A program made the translations under genes and the position numbers. The notes beneath the pieces are model-generated. The model was not told the origin of the DNA. It saw only the letters and a list, made by a program, of their open reading frames with translations, and made no database searches. 64,000 bases of DNA from Triatoma infestans (lineage: Eukaryota > Arthropoda > Insecta > Hemiptera > Reduviidae). The DNA lies in NCBI GenBank assembly GCA_011037195.1, contig JAAEAF010000095.1, positions 95,541-159,540 of the forward strand. Reading direction: 5' to 3'. Shown piece after piece: positions 46,806 through 57,913 of the stretch (positions within the stretch are counted from its first letter, which is position 1; every line of letters begins with the position of its first letter).

Positions 46806-47689
46806 TATATACAGATACCATAAAGTACAAATATATCCATATATTTACAGATATCACTTTCATTTAGAAACATTTTATTTTTTGGGGGGTAAATTGATTT
46901 TTTTGAGAAGTTCTGTTGAAGCGATTGAATTTCTCGCTTAAAACTAAATTGTAAAATTTTTCTAGAAACATTTACTTTAATGAAGTACTGGGGGGAGGGG
47001 GTTTCCATTGATAATGTTGTCTCGTAGTACAGTGATCAACCAAACTGGTGATAGTTAAGGAAGACACAAATTTAGTAAACAATTTGGTAAAAATAAGAAC
47101 TTTACTGAAAATTTTGTAAACAGTATTTTGAGACTTTATATGGAGATCTTTTTCATAAATCGTGTGTGATTATTACCTATAATTTATTTATTTATTTTTT
47201 AGCAATTTAAAATAATTCAAACTAAAATAGTTCTTTTAGGATTAAATATTGCAATTAAAAATGTACTATGACAAACTCAATACATATTACCTTTGTGCAA
47301 TTTTATACAATTCTATTTGATAAATATTCATTCAAACTTGGAGCTTTCACTAAATATATGTTTGTCTAGAATAATACATATGGATATAGATGGCCGCATG
47401 TTAATTTTTTTGTACATATACCTATAATTTACAGCGTAAATATAAACTACTGCGCTACCATCAAGCCCAAGAAAAGTCTGATTTTAAAAATCTTAGTGGT
47501 AAACGAACTTTGGCTCCAGTAAAGCTATGTTGGTCCTTTGGATATCGTGCGGCATGCCTTCCTCACAGGTGATTAAAAAAGGAAAAAGGAAGTAGTAAAA
47601 TACTGAAAAGTAACGCCTATTTCTTTTTTTTAGGCTGGCTTTTAGTCCAACTAACGATCAAATATTTTTGAAGGCGGATAGCCTTCAAT
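46806..47689. other. AT-rich DNA, nothing recognised
   Basis: No gene or repeat signature was recognised. Confidence 0.45.
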
Positions 47690-47774
47690 AAATCAAATAA
47701 AATCCAAGACCAAGATCTGGAATGGAATTTAGTACACACTCAATTTTGCGATCCGCGGCCTCTAACCACTCAGC

Positions 47775-47809
<35 letters not shown>

Positions 47810-47885
47810 GCCGCGGACCGCAAAGCTGAAATGTATTGTGGTATTAAATTAGATTCCAGATCTTGATATATATATATATATATAC
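47690..47885. repeat. inverted repeat with a tRNA-like arm around an (AT)n tract
   Basis: 'caagatctggaat...gcgatccgcggcctct' (47712-47767) is repeated in inverted form after a (TA)n tract as AGAGGCCGCGGACCGC and 'attccagatcttg' (47807-47866). The inner left arm on the minus strand reads CATAGCTGAGTGGTTAGAGG, an A-box-like tRNA start. A SINE head duplicated as a palindrome is one reading. Confidence 0.6.
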
Positions 47886-48329
47886 ACGAGTATAGTTGGT
47901 ACTATCATATATTATATTGAGCTATTACTTTAGAGGGAAACTTCACGTCAAGTTCTCCCATAACCTTTCATAAATCAATTTTCCTAGAAAACTATTTCAA
48001 ATAAAAGTAATAGGCCTTTATGTGTGCGGTTTTCCTTTTGTATTTTGAAAGGTGCCCAACATCAATGGTGCTTTGCACCAGAACTATATAAAATAGACAC
48101 TTTATCATATAAAACCACTCTCTATAATATTCATTCGAATGAACTGTAATTGAAAACAGTATAGATGTTTCCTTAACCATATTATTTCAATCTACCGCTA
48201 CTGTTCTTTTATTTATTGCTATATCATATTTGAATGGAGTAGTTGATGTTTCTTGGAAACTTTACTGAGCTTTTAACTTATAAATCACAGTCATTAATAC
48301 ATAATTTTCCTAACACAGATTGTGTAACA

Positions 48330-48420
48330 GTTACATTCGTCCTAGTAAGTACATTCATCCTTATAAATACATTCATAATTACAAAATACATTCATCCTTA
48401 CAAATACATTCATCTATTAA
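48330..48420 (+). repeat. short minisatellite (ACATTCATCCTTA-like units)
   Basis: Four to five imperfect ~17-23 bp units containing 'tacattcatccttataaa' lie in tandem. No coding significance. Confidence 0.7.
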
Positions 48421-48439
48421 AACACAATTACGCTATTTA

Positions 48440-48659
48440 CAAACGTCTATTTGCAAGATAAAAGAAAATTTTTGAAATTGCCATTTTCAAGAAAATTGCG
48501 GAAAAACTGAAAGTAATAAAAACAAACTTTCCGAATGACGATTTTTGACTGAAACTTTCATATTGGGTGCATTGGTGAAACCCAAATGGGGTATCAAATT
48601 TGAGCTTTCTGCGAAATTTTTTTTTGTTTTTCAGATATTTTTCAGCGTTAAAAAAAATA
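48440..48659 (+). repeat. family K copy split by the LINE-C insertion, left part
   Basis: Phrases 'attgcggaaaaactgaaagt', 'actttccgaatgacga', 'ggtatcaaatttgagctttc' and 'cagatattttt' follow family K order. The LINE inserted at 48660-48674. The continuation after it (53929-53995, 'aacatgaattctatggg' and 'aaaattttcgcaa') is compatible with the family K stretch after the CA tract. Confidence 0.55.
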
Positions 48660-49179
48660 TAGAATTTTTTCTCGGAGTTCAGTTCTGTGTCTCGTGCTGT
48701 ACACACGTGCTTTTTGCTCTCTCGTTTATTTTTAAATTTTAAATGGTTTTTTTCGGTGTTTTTTTTTAAAAGTTATATGTACTTGTAGAAGAAATTTTTT
48801 CACATCTTATGTTAATTTTTTTATCGTAATTGGAAAAACTCACTCTTTGAAATTAATTAATTTAATCGTATTTTTTTGTCAGTTATTAATAAAATCTTAT
48901 CAGTGATCAATGTGGTGGGGACAATAACAACTGTTAGTGCATCAGTGTGTTCACCTAAGTGGGAGATAATTCAAGGTCACTGGAGTTACTGTGAGTCACG
49001 ACATTCATTTAAAGTTTATCATTCGTCGAACAAAAAGCTCTCTCTGCAATTATTAAATGGTTTTTTATATACATACACAAATTAAAATAGAAGGATAAAC
49101 ATAATAAATTTAAATACATTAATAAAAAAATAAAATAAAAAGGAGAAACAAGAAAGGCAAAAATCTGTGTTCTAATAAA

Positions 49180-50097
49180 ATGAAAATGGGTGACGAAAAA
49201 ACAATAAAATCTGCACTAGAGGAAATTCTCAGTAAAATGTCCAGTCTAGAAAACAGGTTTGAAGAATTAGATAAATCAGTGAAAAATTCGAATGACAAAT
49301 TTCTTTCAGAAGTTAAAAATACTGTCTCAAGTATGAGTTCAAAGCTTTACAATTTGGAAGAACGAATTCAGATTCTTGAAAATAAAAATGATGGATTAAA
49401 AATGGGCGATAATTCTTCAAATTCAGAACCATGGAGAAGAAAAAATTTAATTATTTACAATTTGCGTGAAAATGAAAACGAAACAACTCCTCAACTCGAG
49501 GTAAGCGTTATGTCCATTATAAAAGATAAATTGTTTACTGACATCACCATAAAGGAAATTGACTGGATTAAAAGAATTGGTAGGAAGGAAACTGAGGCAG
49601 GCATTCGTCCAGTTTTAGTCAAATTGAATTCATTCAGAACAAAGGTGGAAATCTTGCGAAATTGCTATAAATTAAAAGGCTTAAATATATCTATATCCGA
49701 AGATTTTCCCCTTCCAATTCGTCAAGTCAGGAAAGAATTAATAATGTTTAGGAAGAGAGCATTAGAAAGTAACAAGAAAGCCTTTCTCAAGTATGACAAA
49801 TTGATTGTCGATGGTCAGTCGTATACTTTAAACCAATTGAAATTGCTCCAGGCAGACAAATCTAGTGAGTGTTCTTCATCTGATGAGTTAGGAACAAGCG
49901 TTGTAGATGAAGCGATGCAGACAAGAAGTATCTCTAAAAGTAGACAGCATAGAAGCAAAAAGAAGAAATCATCAATTCAGTGGATCCGTGGTGAAAAAAA
50001 GTACCTCAAAACTCAGTCAGGAGCTTCCTCATTTGAAGGAAGTGGTATCGAGAAGCAAAACGCAAAAAGGAAAAAAGTTTTTACAAGCCCGGAATAG
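49180..50097 (+). CDS. LINE-C ORF1 protein (coiled-coil, RNA-binding type)
   Basis: 305 residues from ATG at 49180, the first ATG of a clean frame (a second ATG follows two codons later). Residues ~8-72 form heptad-like repeats (ILSKMSSLENRFEELDKSV and LYNLEERIQILENK), a likely trimerisation coiled coil. Residues ~85-200 (RRKNLIIYNLREN, IDWIKRIGRK, RPVLVKLNSFRTKVEILRNC, ISISEDFPLPIRQVRKEL) resemble the RRM-like/CTD module of L1-type ORF1 proteins that bind element RNA. The tail is Lys/Arg/Ser-rich (KSRQHRSKKKKSSIQ). No CCHC knuckle is seen. The frame ends at UAG (50095-50097) and the same frame stays open into ORF2. Confidence 0.88.
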   Translation: MKMGDEKTIKSALEEILSKMSSLENRFEELDKSVKNSNDKFLSEVKNTVSSMSSKLYNLEERIQILENKNDGLKMGDNSSNSEPWRRKNLIIYNLRENENETTPQLEVSVMSIIKDKLFTDITIKEIDWIKRIGRKETEAGIRPVLVKLNSFRTKVEILRNCYKLKGLNISISEDFPLPIRQVRKELIMFRKRALESNKKAFLKYDKLIVDGQSYTLNQLKLLQADKSSECSSSDELGTSVVDEAMQTRSISKSRQHRSKKKKSSIQWIRGEKKYLKTQSGASSFEGSGIEKQNAKRKKVFTSPE

Positions 50098-53000
50098 CAG
50101 CGATCGCAGCAACAGACTCTTTCAACGGCGGCTGACTCAGGCTTATCTCAGGATACCGACCACACACGCACTGGTAACAAAACTTTCAACATTTCATTTT
50201 GGAATGTGCACGGAATTAATAATTTTCTAATCAATTATAATAGTTTTATGGAATTTGACATTCTCTGTTTATCTGAAACATGGTTAATTTCTCAATTTAA
50301 AAGTCCACCCTCATTCTTCAACAACTACAATTGCTATTCTGTCAATGCACATAAAGATAAAAGTAAAGGTCGAGCTAGTGGCGGCTTATTAACGATGTGT
50401 AAGATAAATCTTATTACCGAGGTTGTTGATTCATGTGAATGGTGGATTTTTATTTCTGTTAATGTATCTCCGCCATTAATTATTGGCTCTATATATTTTA
50501 AACCTAATATTGATATTGACACAGTATTAGAAAGATTGGCCCTAACCCTTGATGACCTAAAAGTCAGATTTATTAATCATTTGTTTATTATAGGGGGGGA
50601 CTTTAATTGTAGATTGGGTCTATTGGACCAATGCATTAATGAGTTTGCAGAACTCTCTCAATTATTCAAACATAGATCTAGCCTTGACAAGATTCATAAT
50701 ATAAAAGGAATTAAATTGATGTCGTTTATGGAAGAGCAGACTTTCTTACTATTGAATGGGAGAACGATTAGTGATAACCCCGCGAATTTTACCTATTTGT
50801 CAGCACTTGGTATGTCGGTTAATGACTTAATTTGGGCCGATAGCAATTCACTGGTTTACATTAATGATTTAAAGGTTTCAGATACTGTCACTACCTCGGA
50901 TCACTTTCCATTAAATTTGCAATTAATAATTAATAACCCTTCTTCTTATGGCAAAGAATCAAAACAAAAAAGCAATAAATGTTACAATTCTCCATATTGG
51001 AATTCAGAACTTTCGCTTTCTTATTTAGAGTTAATGAGATTCTCTTCTAAAATTTGTATTAATTTTGAAAGCAGCTCTGTAGATGACCTAAATAATAACT
51101 TAATCAATAGTATAACTGAGGTGGCTAATGAATTGAACATGGTGAAAGTAATTGCTGAAACTGATAATACTGAATATAGATTTCGTAAACCATGGTTTGA
51201 TTCGGACTGTTATGCTAAAAAAATCTTAGTTAAAAAGTCCTACACAAAAATGAAAATGAAAAATATGGATCCTAAACTGGTGCGTTTGTATATAACTAAT
51301 AAAAATAATTACAAGAATTTTCTGAAATGTAAGAAATTAGAATACAGCAATTTAGTATCCAAACAGCTATCTGAGTGTGCAAATATTAAGGTATTCTGGC
51401 AGACTGTTAATAAATTAAAAAGAAGTAATGCGTTTAATATTAATCCAATAAATATTGATGTTTGGGAGCGGTTTTTATGTGAACGATATGGCAATGTCTC
51501 ATTAGTTAAAAGTTCTTTATTTGATACGTGCGACCCCTCTCTTGACAAATATATTAGTGACAAAGAAATACTGTTCGCCATAAGAAAATGCAAGAGTGGG
51601 AAAACTCCCGGTTCGGATATGATCAACAACGATTTCTATAAAAACCTACCCTCCAACTGGTTGTTATACCTAGAATCCTTTTTTAATAAAATATTAGAAA
51701 GTGAAAATATTCCAAAGTGTTGGTCTGAAATAATTATGATCATGTTATTTAAAAAAGGGGATAAATCGGACCCAGAAAATTACAGAGGTATAGGGCTGGT
51801 AAATTGTATTGCCAAGTTGTTTACGCGAATATTGCTTTCTCGTCTAGAGGATTGGTGTGGTAATCTAAATTTGCTTCCTGACAGTCAAAACGGCTTCAGA
51901 AAAAATAGAGGTTGTTTGCACAACATATTTATCTTGAATTCTATTATACAGATACATTACGGCTTACGTAAGAGACAATTATATGTGCTGTTTGTAGACT
52001 TTAAACAAGCGTTTGATAGCCTCGATCATTCACTGTTGTGGTCTAAATTAATGAGCTTTGGCTTGAGTGGTAAACTGTTTAGACTAATTCGTAAATTGTA
52101 CTCTTTGGCTACAGTGAAAATTAAATCAGGTTCTACTATGACTTCAGCATTTAATATCTCTAAAGGAATTATTCAAGGTGAAAATATAAGTTCATTATTA
52201 TTCAACCTATTCATATGCGATATAGATAACTTTTTCAAAAATAATGGTGCATTTGGCATTGGAATTCATGGATCTGATGAGATAGGTATTCTTAGCTTCG
52301 CCGATGATCTGCTAATATTAGGAGACTGTTACACGGATATTAAACAAAAATTAGATTTATTGCAATTATATTGTAAAAATAACAGACTTACAGTAAATGT
52401 TAAAAAAACAAAAATTTTAAAACTAGGTCATGGCCGTGAGTCCAAAAAACAAAGAAAATTTTACTATGGTAGTGAAATTATAGAAATTGTCAAGGAATTT
52501 GAATATTTGGGTTTAACTTTCAGTAGATCAGGACTATTCAATGAAGCGAGTAGGAAAGCAATAGCAAAAGCAAATGTAGCAGTAGGAAGTGTGATTGGAA
52601 TCCTCTCTCAAGGCAACTCCAAAAGTTGGCAATCGAAAATTTACTTGTATCAAGGCTTAGTGAAAAACTGTTTACTCTACTGTGCCCCTGTTTGGAGTTT
52701 AAGACATTTGGATCAAGTAGAAAAAATCCAAGTAAATTTTTTTAAACGCCTATTATGTCTGCCCAGAGGTACTCCTAATCATTTAATACGCCTGGAAACT
52801 GAACAAATTCATTTAAAGTTCCAAATTCTAAAACAAACGTTAGGCTGGCTACACAAAATGTACTGTTTAAGTGACAGTAACTATGTTAAAATTTGTTTGC
52901 AAAGGTTGATCGTCTTAAGTATAGCTTACCCGAATGCTGTAAGATATAACTGGTATTTACAAGTGGTTGAGTGTTTAAAGGAAGTAAATTTGGAAGATCT

Positions 53001-53505
53001 AGGGGGTTTGCAATGTTTATCCCTTAAGATCAATGTTAAAATAATTCTAGAGAGATATAAGCAACACCTGATTGCAACTGATTTAAATAAAGTATTTAGA
53101 AATCCATATAACATATTCTGGGAAAGCTCAAACCTAATAAATAACACTGTTCAACAATATTTAAATAAGACTATTCCTTTCCGGGTTATAAGGGTTTTCT
53201 CTGAAACAAGATTGTCAGGGCCTTATATTTATAAATTTAAAATAAACAGCGGAATACATATAATAAAACCTAAAAATACTTGCTCTATATGCAGTCGTAA
53301 TGAACCAGAGACTTTAATCCATATATTTATAGATTGTCCCGCATATGAAGCATTCAGACAGCCACTTCACATTGTAAGAACAAATAACCCTAATGTAGAG
53401 CTTTTGTCATTAATCAATAATTTCAGCAACCAAAATATGTTCAAAATCTATAACTATTTGAAAAATATATTTAAACTGAGATCCTCTCTTTTGGAAAACG
53501 TGTAA
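50098..53505 (+). CDS. LINE-C ORF2 protein: APE endonuclease and reverse transcriptase
   Basis: Counted from GTG at 50206 the protein has 1099 codons, but the frame is open back to the ORF1 UAG and the endonuclease begins upstream with FNISFWNVHGI, so the true frame starts at or before 50185. No ATG precedes that block. The first in-frame ATG is 50248. Endonuclease signs: LSETWL (~22), GGDFN (130-134) and TSDHFP (230-235). RT signs: KKGDKSDPENYRGI (~520-535), QNGFRKNRGC (~565), FVDFKQAFD (596-604), IIQGENISSLLFN (~655) and FADD (698-701, catalytic Asp pair). A C-terminal Cys/His motif CSICSRNEPETLIHIFIDC lies at ~1026-1044. All catalytic residues checked are present. It nicks DNA and copies the element RNA at the nick. 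Confidence 0.93.
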   Translation, partial: QRSQQQTLSTAADSGLSQDTDHTRTGNKTFNISFWNVHGINNFLINYNSFMEFDILCLSETWLISQFKSPPSFFNNYNCYSVNAHKDKSKGRASGGLLTMCKINLITEVVDSCEWWIFISVNVSPPLIIGSIYFKPNIDIDTVLERLALTLDDLKVRFINHLFIIGGDFNCRLGLLDQCINEFAELSQLFKHRSSLDKIHNIKGIKLMSFMEEQTFLLLNGRTISDNPANFTYLSALGMSVNDLIWADSNSLVYINDLKVSDTVTTSDHFPLNLQLIINNPSSYGKESKQKSNKCYNSPYWNSELSLSYLELMRFSSKICINFESSSVDDLNNNLINSITEVANELNMVKVIAETDNTEYRFRKPWFDSDCYAKKILVKKSYTKMKMKNMDPKLVRLYITNKNNYKNFLKCKKLEYSNLVSKQLSECANIKVFWQTVNKLKRSNAFNINPINIDVWERFLCERYGNVSLVKSSLFDTCDPSLDKYISDKEILFAIRKCKSGKTPGSDMINNDFYKNLPSNWLLYLESFFNKILESENIPKCWSEIIMIMLFKKGDKSDPENYRGIGLVNCIAKLFTRILLSRLEDWCGNLNLLPDSQNGFRKNRGCLHNIFILNSIIQIHYGLRKRQLYVLFVDFKQAFDSLDHSLLWSKLMSFGLSGKLFRLIRKLYSLATVKIKSGSTMTSAFNISKGIIQGENISSLLFNLFICDIDNFFKNNGAFGIGIHGSDEIGILSFADDLLILGDCYTDIKQKLDLLQLYCKNNRLTVNVKKTKILKLGHGRESKKQRKFYYGSEIIEIVKEFEYLGLTFSRSGLFNEASRKAIAKANVAVGSVIGILSQGNSKSWQSKIYLYQGLVKNCLLYCAPVWSLRHLDQVEKIQVNFFKRLLCLPRGTPNHLIRLETEQIHLKFQILKQTLGWLHKMYCLSDSNYVKICLQRLIVLSIAYPNAVRYNWYLQVVECLKEVNLEDLGGLQCLSLKINVKIILERYKQHLIATDLNKVFRNPYNIFWESSNLINNTVQQYLNKTIPFRVIRVFSETRLSGPYIYKFKINSGIHIIKPKNTCSICSRNEPETLIHIFIDCPAYEAFRQPLHIVRTNNPNVELLSLINNFSNQNMFKIYNYLKNIFKLRSSLLENV

Positions 53506-53928
53506 TTCTAAATTTCGGTATATTGCGCGAAATTAATTGATATTTAGTAGTTCCTTTATATATATTTGTATAGTAGGTAAAACAGTGGAAATAGTAAGCA
53601 GTTTATTTGTATAGTATAATATACTCCTTAATACATAAAACACTATATTAGGTATTTACATTTGTACCAGTGCGGTGTGTGGCTATCTGCAATAAATGTA
53701 TATGTAAAATATATATTTTAATCTCATTATTATTGTTTGGAAGGCAACTTTTTTCTGTTTATTTTTTTGATTTATTGTGTTTTTGTAAATTTACATTTAA
53801 AGAACTTTTGTTTACTACCTTAATATGTACAGTTTATATTTCATTTGTATGGTTTGTACTGAACTCATTGTAACAGGTTTTGTACCTAATACAAAATAAA
53901 TAAATAATAATAATAGAATTTTTTCTCG

Positions 53929-55303
53929 TAATCAAGAGTCCACAAAACATGAATTCTATGGGAAAATTTTCGCAATAAAATTCGTAATAAATAAAAAAAC
54001 TTTTAATTTAGTCCTTCTTCTTAGACAGATCTGTCTTACCTTTAAAGCCACTTGGCGGAGCTTCAGAGCTTGGGAACTTATTTTTTGTTTTAGAAAGGAA
54101 TTAAAATAAATAACGCAAAATTAATTAAATAATAAAAAGAAAAAGAAGGAAGAACTTCATTTATTAAAACTTAATATAAAAATAACATTGATAATTAATT
54201 AATCATATATTTATATATTTATATTACTTCATGATTAAAGATGTTCACAGCCCAATCACTTAATACTTCCTCTTAGAGACAAATTAAAAAAAAAATAATA
54301 AAATAAAATAAAATATTAATAAAAGAAAAAAATTAAAATATTACAAATAATTTTAAATAAGTAGTATTAATTTTTATATGGGCCTTTTTTGAATAAAATA
54401 AAGATCGAGAAAATAAACTTTGTTTTTATACAAATTTATGAAAATTAAAAATTTTATATATACAAAAATACTTTAAAATATAAAAACATCTTAATTACTA
54501 AATACAATGAAATAAGATTATTTATTGTTCTTAAATTTCAATTTATTTAATTTAACACAATGAAATTTTACATTATTTAAACATTAAAATTTATACGCCC
54601 TGGAAGGATATTATTTAATTTTTTTTTAAAGTATGCATAAAATTTTAAAATAAAAGACCCTTTACTTATTCTAGACATTCTACAATTATAATTTCTAAAA
54701 ATTTTATTTTTAAATTTGCAAGGCAACTCGTATATTATTAAGGCCAGTATAAATCCCTGAATAAAAAAAAAATCTATAATTCTGGCAGCGTCAATATTTT
54801 TTTATTTATTTTTACTTTTTTATTATTTTATTTTGTACAATATCAGTTTTATTAAAAATAAAAAAAATATATATATATTTATAATAACAATAATAATTAA
54901 TTCTATTCTAAGAAGACAAAATATATTCTACTATACATGTTAAAAATTGTGTAGCATTATCATCTCTAAATATTTGGAACACCATTGTGTATAAAAAAAA
55001 GAAAACACGGCCGAATTTTTGTGATACTAATGCTATGTTCTGATTTTATATACAAAAGGAATGTTTTCGACATTTGAGCGCACTCTATACTTGGAGCCCA
55101 GTAATTAGGCGCTATCCTAGGCACAGCCAGTATAAAGCTCAACTACTCTATTTGTTCACTTTAATATGTTAAAATAAATAAGTGTTTATGGTGTATTTTT
55201 TATTTATTTTTGTTTTTGTTTTATTTTCAATTATGGGCTAGTTTGCACCATTAAAGAAAAAATAAAAACAAATATGATTCTCCAATGAAATTCTTAATGG
55301 TGT
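53929..55303. other. very AT-rich DNA 3' of transporter gene 1
   Basis: Except for family K debris near 53929-54000 this is low-complexity AT sequence. The minus strand here should hold the 3' UTR of gene 1. TTTATT words on the plus strand near 55199-55210 would read AATAAA on the minus strand, ~95 bp past the stop codon, a plausible polyadenylation signal. Confidence 0.5.
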
Positions 55304-56096
55304 CTACAGTTTCGTTGCTTCACTCTTTGTATTAACTTTAACAATTTCTTGTGGCTGTTTACCATTAAAAGTTTCATTTGAACCTATTTTCTCCACAACT
55401 ACGGAATCTTCAAATTCATGTTGAATTTGACCAAGACTTTTGCCAGCTGTTTCCGGCAATACTAGGCACAATGTTATCGCACCGATTAGACCAAACAATC
55501 CGAATATCCAAAAATTCATATAAATACCAAATAAATCGGCCACAGTTTGATATTGTTTCAAATTGAAAAATGTTGCTACAGAAGCGGTAATTTCTGTCAC
55601 ACCACTGCCGATACCTCTGGTATGGGATGGAAAGAATTCCGCTTGTATTGTTTGCATAAGTGGTCCAAGGCCGATATTGGAAACTACACAAAAACCGGCC
55701 ACAGATAAATACATAACCCAGTGATATGAGTTCACGTCAATAGGTGTTTCAGTGGCCAAATATAGATAACCACCGATGATTATATTGAATAATACTGAAC
55801 CGATGGTAGATAAGATTAATAACGGCCGTCTTCCTACAGAATCTGACATGAACGCAGCAAAAAATGTGGTCACACATAGTATAATGCCCATGATAATAGT
55901 TAAATGACTGTGCGATAAATGGCCTGTATGAGCGGCCGCAAAAATGTGTGTTGAATAACTGACAACAGCCGGCATTCCATTTAAATATTTGATAAAGCAG
56001 ACAACTTGTACAATGAAGAATGCTTTTCTATCCTTTTTGGTGGCAATCAAATCTCTCCATGAGCCTTTCTGTTTCATATCTTCTTGTACAGAGCAC
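55304..56096 (-). CDS. Tret1-like: Tret1-like sugar transporter gene 1, last exon (TM7-TM12)
   Basis: The terminal exon starts after acceptor TTCTTGAACAG (G completes an Arg codon) and encodes 263 residues to TAG at 55304-55306. It holds the end of the central loop (CSVQEDMKQKGSWRDLIATK), TM7 with FIKYLNGMPAVVSYSTHIF, the second GRR loop (DSVGRRPLL), AEFFPSHTRGIGSG (the 'E-FP-x-x-RG' loop) and the C-terminal signature LPETAGKSLGQIQHEF. The sugar-contact block usually written QQxSG-x-N is KYLNGMP here, so substrate choice may differ from the reference trehalose transporter. The tail after the last TM is ~45 residues, polar and Lys-rich. Confidence 0.94.
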
Positions 56097-56277
56097 CTGT
56101 TCAAGAAAAAGCACACAAAAAAGAAAAAATAAATAAATAGTTGAAAATTTCTTTAAAAAAACATTAAATAAAACTACGGTGAAAATATTTTGGGGATAAA
56201 ACATAAGCGATAACAAAAATAAAACACAAAATAAACATTTAGCAATATAAATAAATTATGTACACAATTAAAAAGCT

Positions 56278-56520
56278 GGGAGCCTTTTTAGCCTAACTGT
56301 GGCAGCAGAGAGGAAGTTTTAGTACGGAGCAAGCTCAAAGCTATAGCAACCTTGGAGCTACTTTCAGCTTACTGCTTACACAGTGCCCTGACAGAGCTCC
56401 TAGCGAACTTACAGCCCCGAGCAAGCTCACGCCTCCCACATTCTGGGAACTACTTTCAGCCTCACTGCATAGGCAGTGTTCTGCTGGAGCTCCAAACCAC
56501 TGCAGCCTATTGAAGGCTTC
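56278..56520. repeat. GC-richer intronic tandem duplication, period ~92 bp
   Basis: 'gagcaagctca' (56327 and 56419), 'ctactttcagc' and 'gacagagctcc'/'gctggagctcc' recur in order in two adjacent units. Related wording ('cagaaacacaggcaccac') occurs near 9.53 kb. The 60-codon minus-strand frame here is not considered a gene. Confidence 0.6.
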
Positions 56521-57913
56521 CATAAATAAATAAATAAAAGAAAAAAATGCAGCGCACTAAATAAAACACCAAAACTGAAAAAATACTTGTATAAAGAATT
56601 ATACAATAATAAAATGTGATTAAACTCCCAAAATGCCTGTACATTTTTGATAATTTTTTTTTTTTAATTTAAATCGTAATCAATTAATTAACTAAAAAAA
56701 ATATATTACTATAAAATATTTTCATTATAAAATACATGTTTTTCTTTTTTAATTTACTCCTTCCCACCGAAATCTACATTTTTGGTAAATTCTACCCATC
56801 TAAGGTTCCCACCTTCAAAGTGACATGTTGAAAACCAAAACTTGAGCTTGTGATTCAGTGCCAATTCGCCAATAATTCTCTTCGGTAATCGTAAAATAGT
56901 TGGACGGAGGAGAGAGAAAGAGAGTCTGTATCCGTGAAACTCTCCCAATATTCCAGGATTAAATAACAATTTTGTTTCACTTTCTTGTCAACTGGGTTTT
57001 CATCCCCAAAGAAATTCCTTTTTTTCTTACTATTTATATAAAGGAAAAAAAAACACATCTTGATTAGAAGGTTCATTTTTTTTTTCATCATATTGGCTCT
57101 TGTTTTCTTGATGTATCCATTCTATTCCCCATCTCCTCAATATTCCAAATATCTCGTGATCACACCACTATACATTGTTGGACTTCATTGTGGTGTAGGT
57201 GTAGACTTACTGTCCTACGTCGGGCTGCTCTAGCGGTTGTTGTATCTTATTACATGTGTGTGTGTGTGCGTGGGCCCGTACAAATGGGCCCCTTTACCCG
57301 ATTATTCACTGATGTCTACGAACCAGCTGTCTGCCTTAACCTTAGGGTAGCCATATACATGAAACACATTTATATCTGATATTAAAAATGGGAATATCTA
57401 GTTTTAATTAATATCGAATTTGTTTTTTGTTTTTTTATATTTTTATTTTTTTTTAAACTCATGTTTATGATGCTCTCAAGTTTGTTGACCCTATAAACAA
57501 ATTATTTACAATTACGTTTATTTCGTAGTAACATTTTTTCCGGTTAACCGGCTAAGTTTTAATTTTTATCGAATTACGACAAAATTTAAATCGAATTTAG
57601 TGAAATATAAGCAAAATTATTTAAATAAAATTGCTTTATAAAATCGTAACCCACACCGAGGAAAAATCACATTTTTTTTTCTCAGGAAAATCGAATATTT
57701 CTATGATTTTCAAAATAGGAAACATCGCAAAATTTGTATGCCAACATCGCACAATTTTTGCCTAGCTAATTAGAATATGGATTCATAATAAAGTAGTTGA
57801 ATATATTGCAAATGTTTCCTACGTCAATTATGAATTATGCATCCAGATTATTAAAAGTACATAGTATTACTTAAACAAAGTAATCATTAGGTGTTTATAT
57901 TTATATAGTGAGG

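Larger units (their letters stand above)
48675..53913 (+). mobile_element. full-length LINE-C non-LTR retrotransposon
   Basis: The 5.24-kb element is bounded by a perfect 15-bp direct repeat, TAGAATTTTTTCTCG (48660-48674 and 53914-53928), the hallmark of target-primed reverse transcription. It starts GAGTTCAGTTCTGTG, has a ~505-bp 5' UTR, ORF1, ORF2, a ~400-bp 3' UTR and an 'aataaataaataataataat' tail. Both frames are open apart from one UAG between them. The domain set (APE-type endonuclease, RT, C-terminal Cys/His motif, no RNase H) fits the CR1/Jockey/L2 range. The clade was not settled. The perfect duplication and intact frames suggest a recent insertion. Confidence 0.92.

Noticed and set aside
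49907..50230. 107-codon frame overlapping the end of ORF1 and start of ORF2
   Set aside because: It is in a different frame, lacks any domain, and the ORF1/ORF2 frame explains the region fully.
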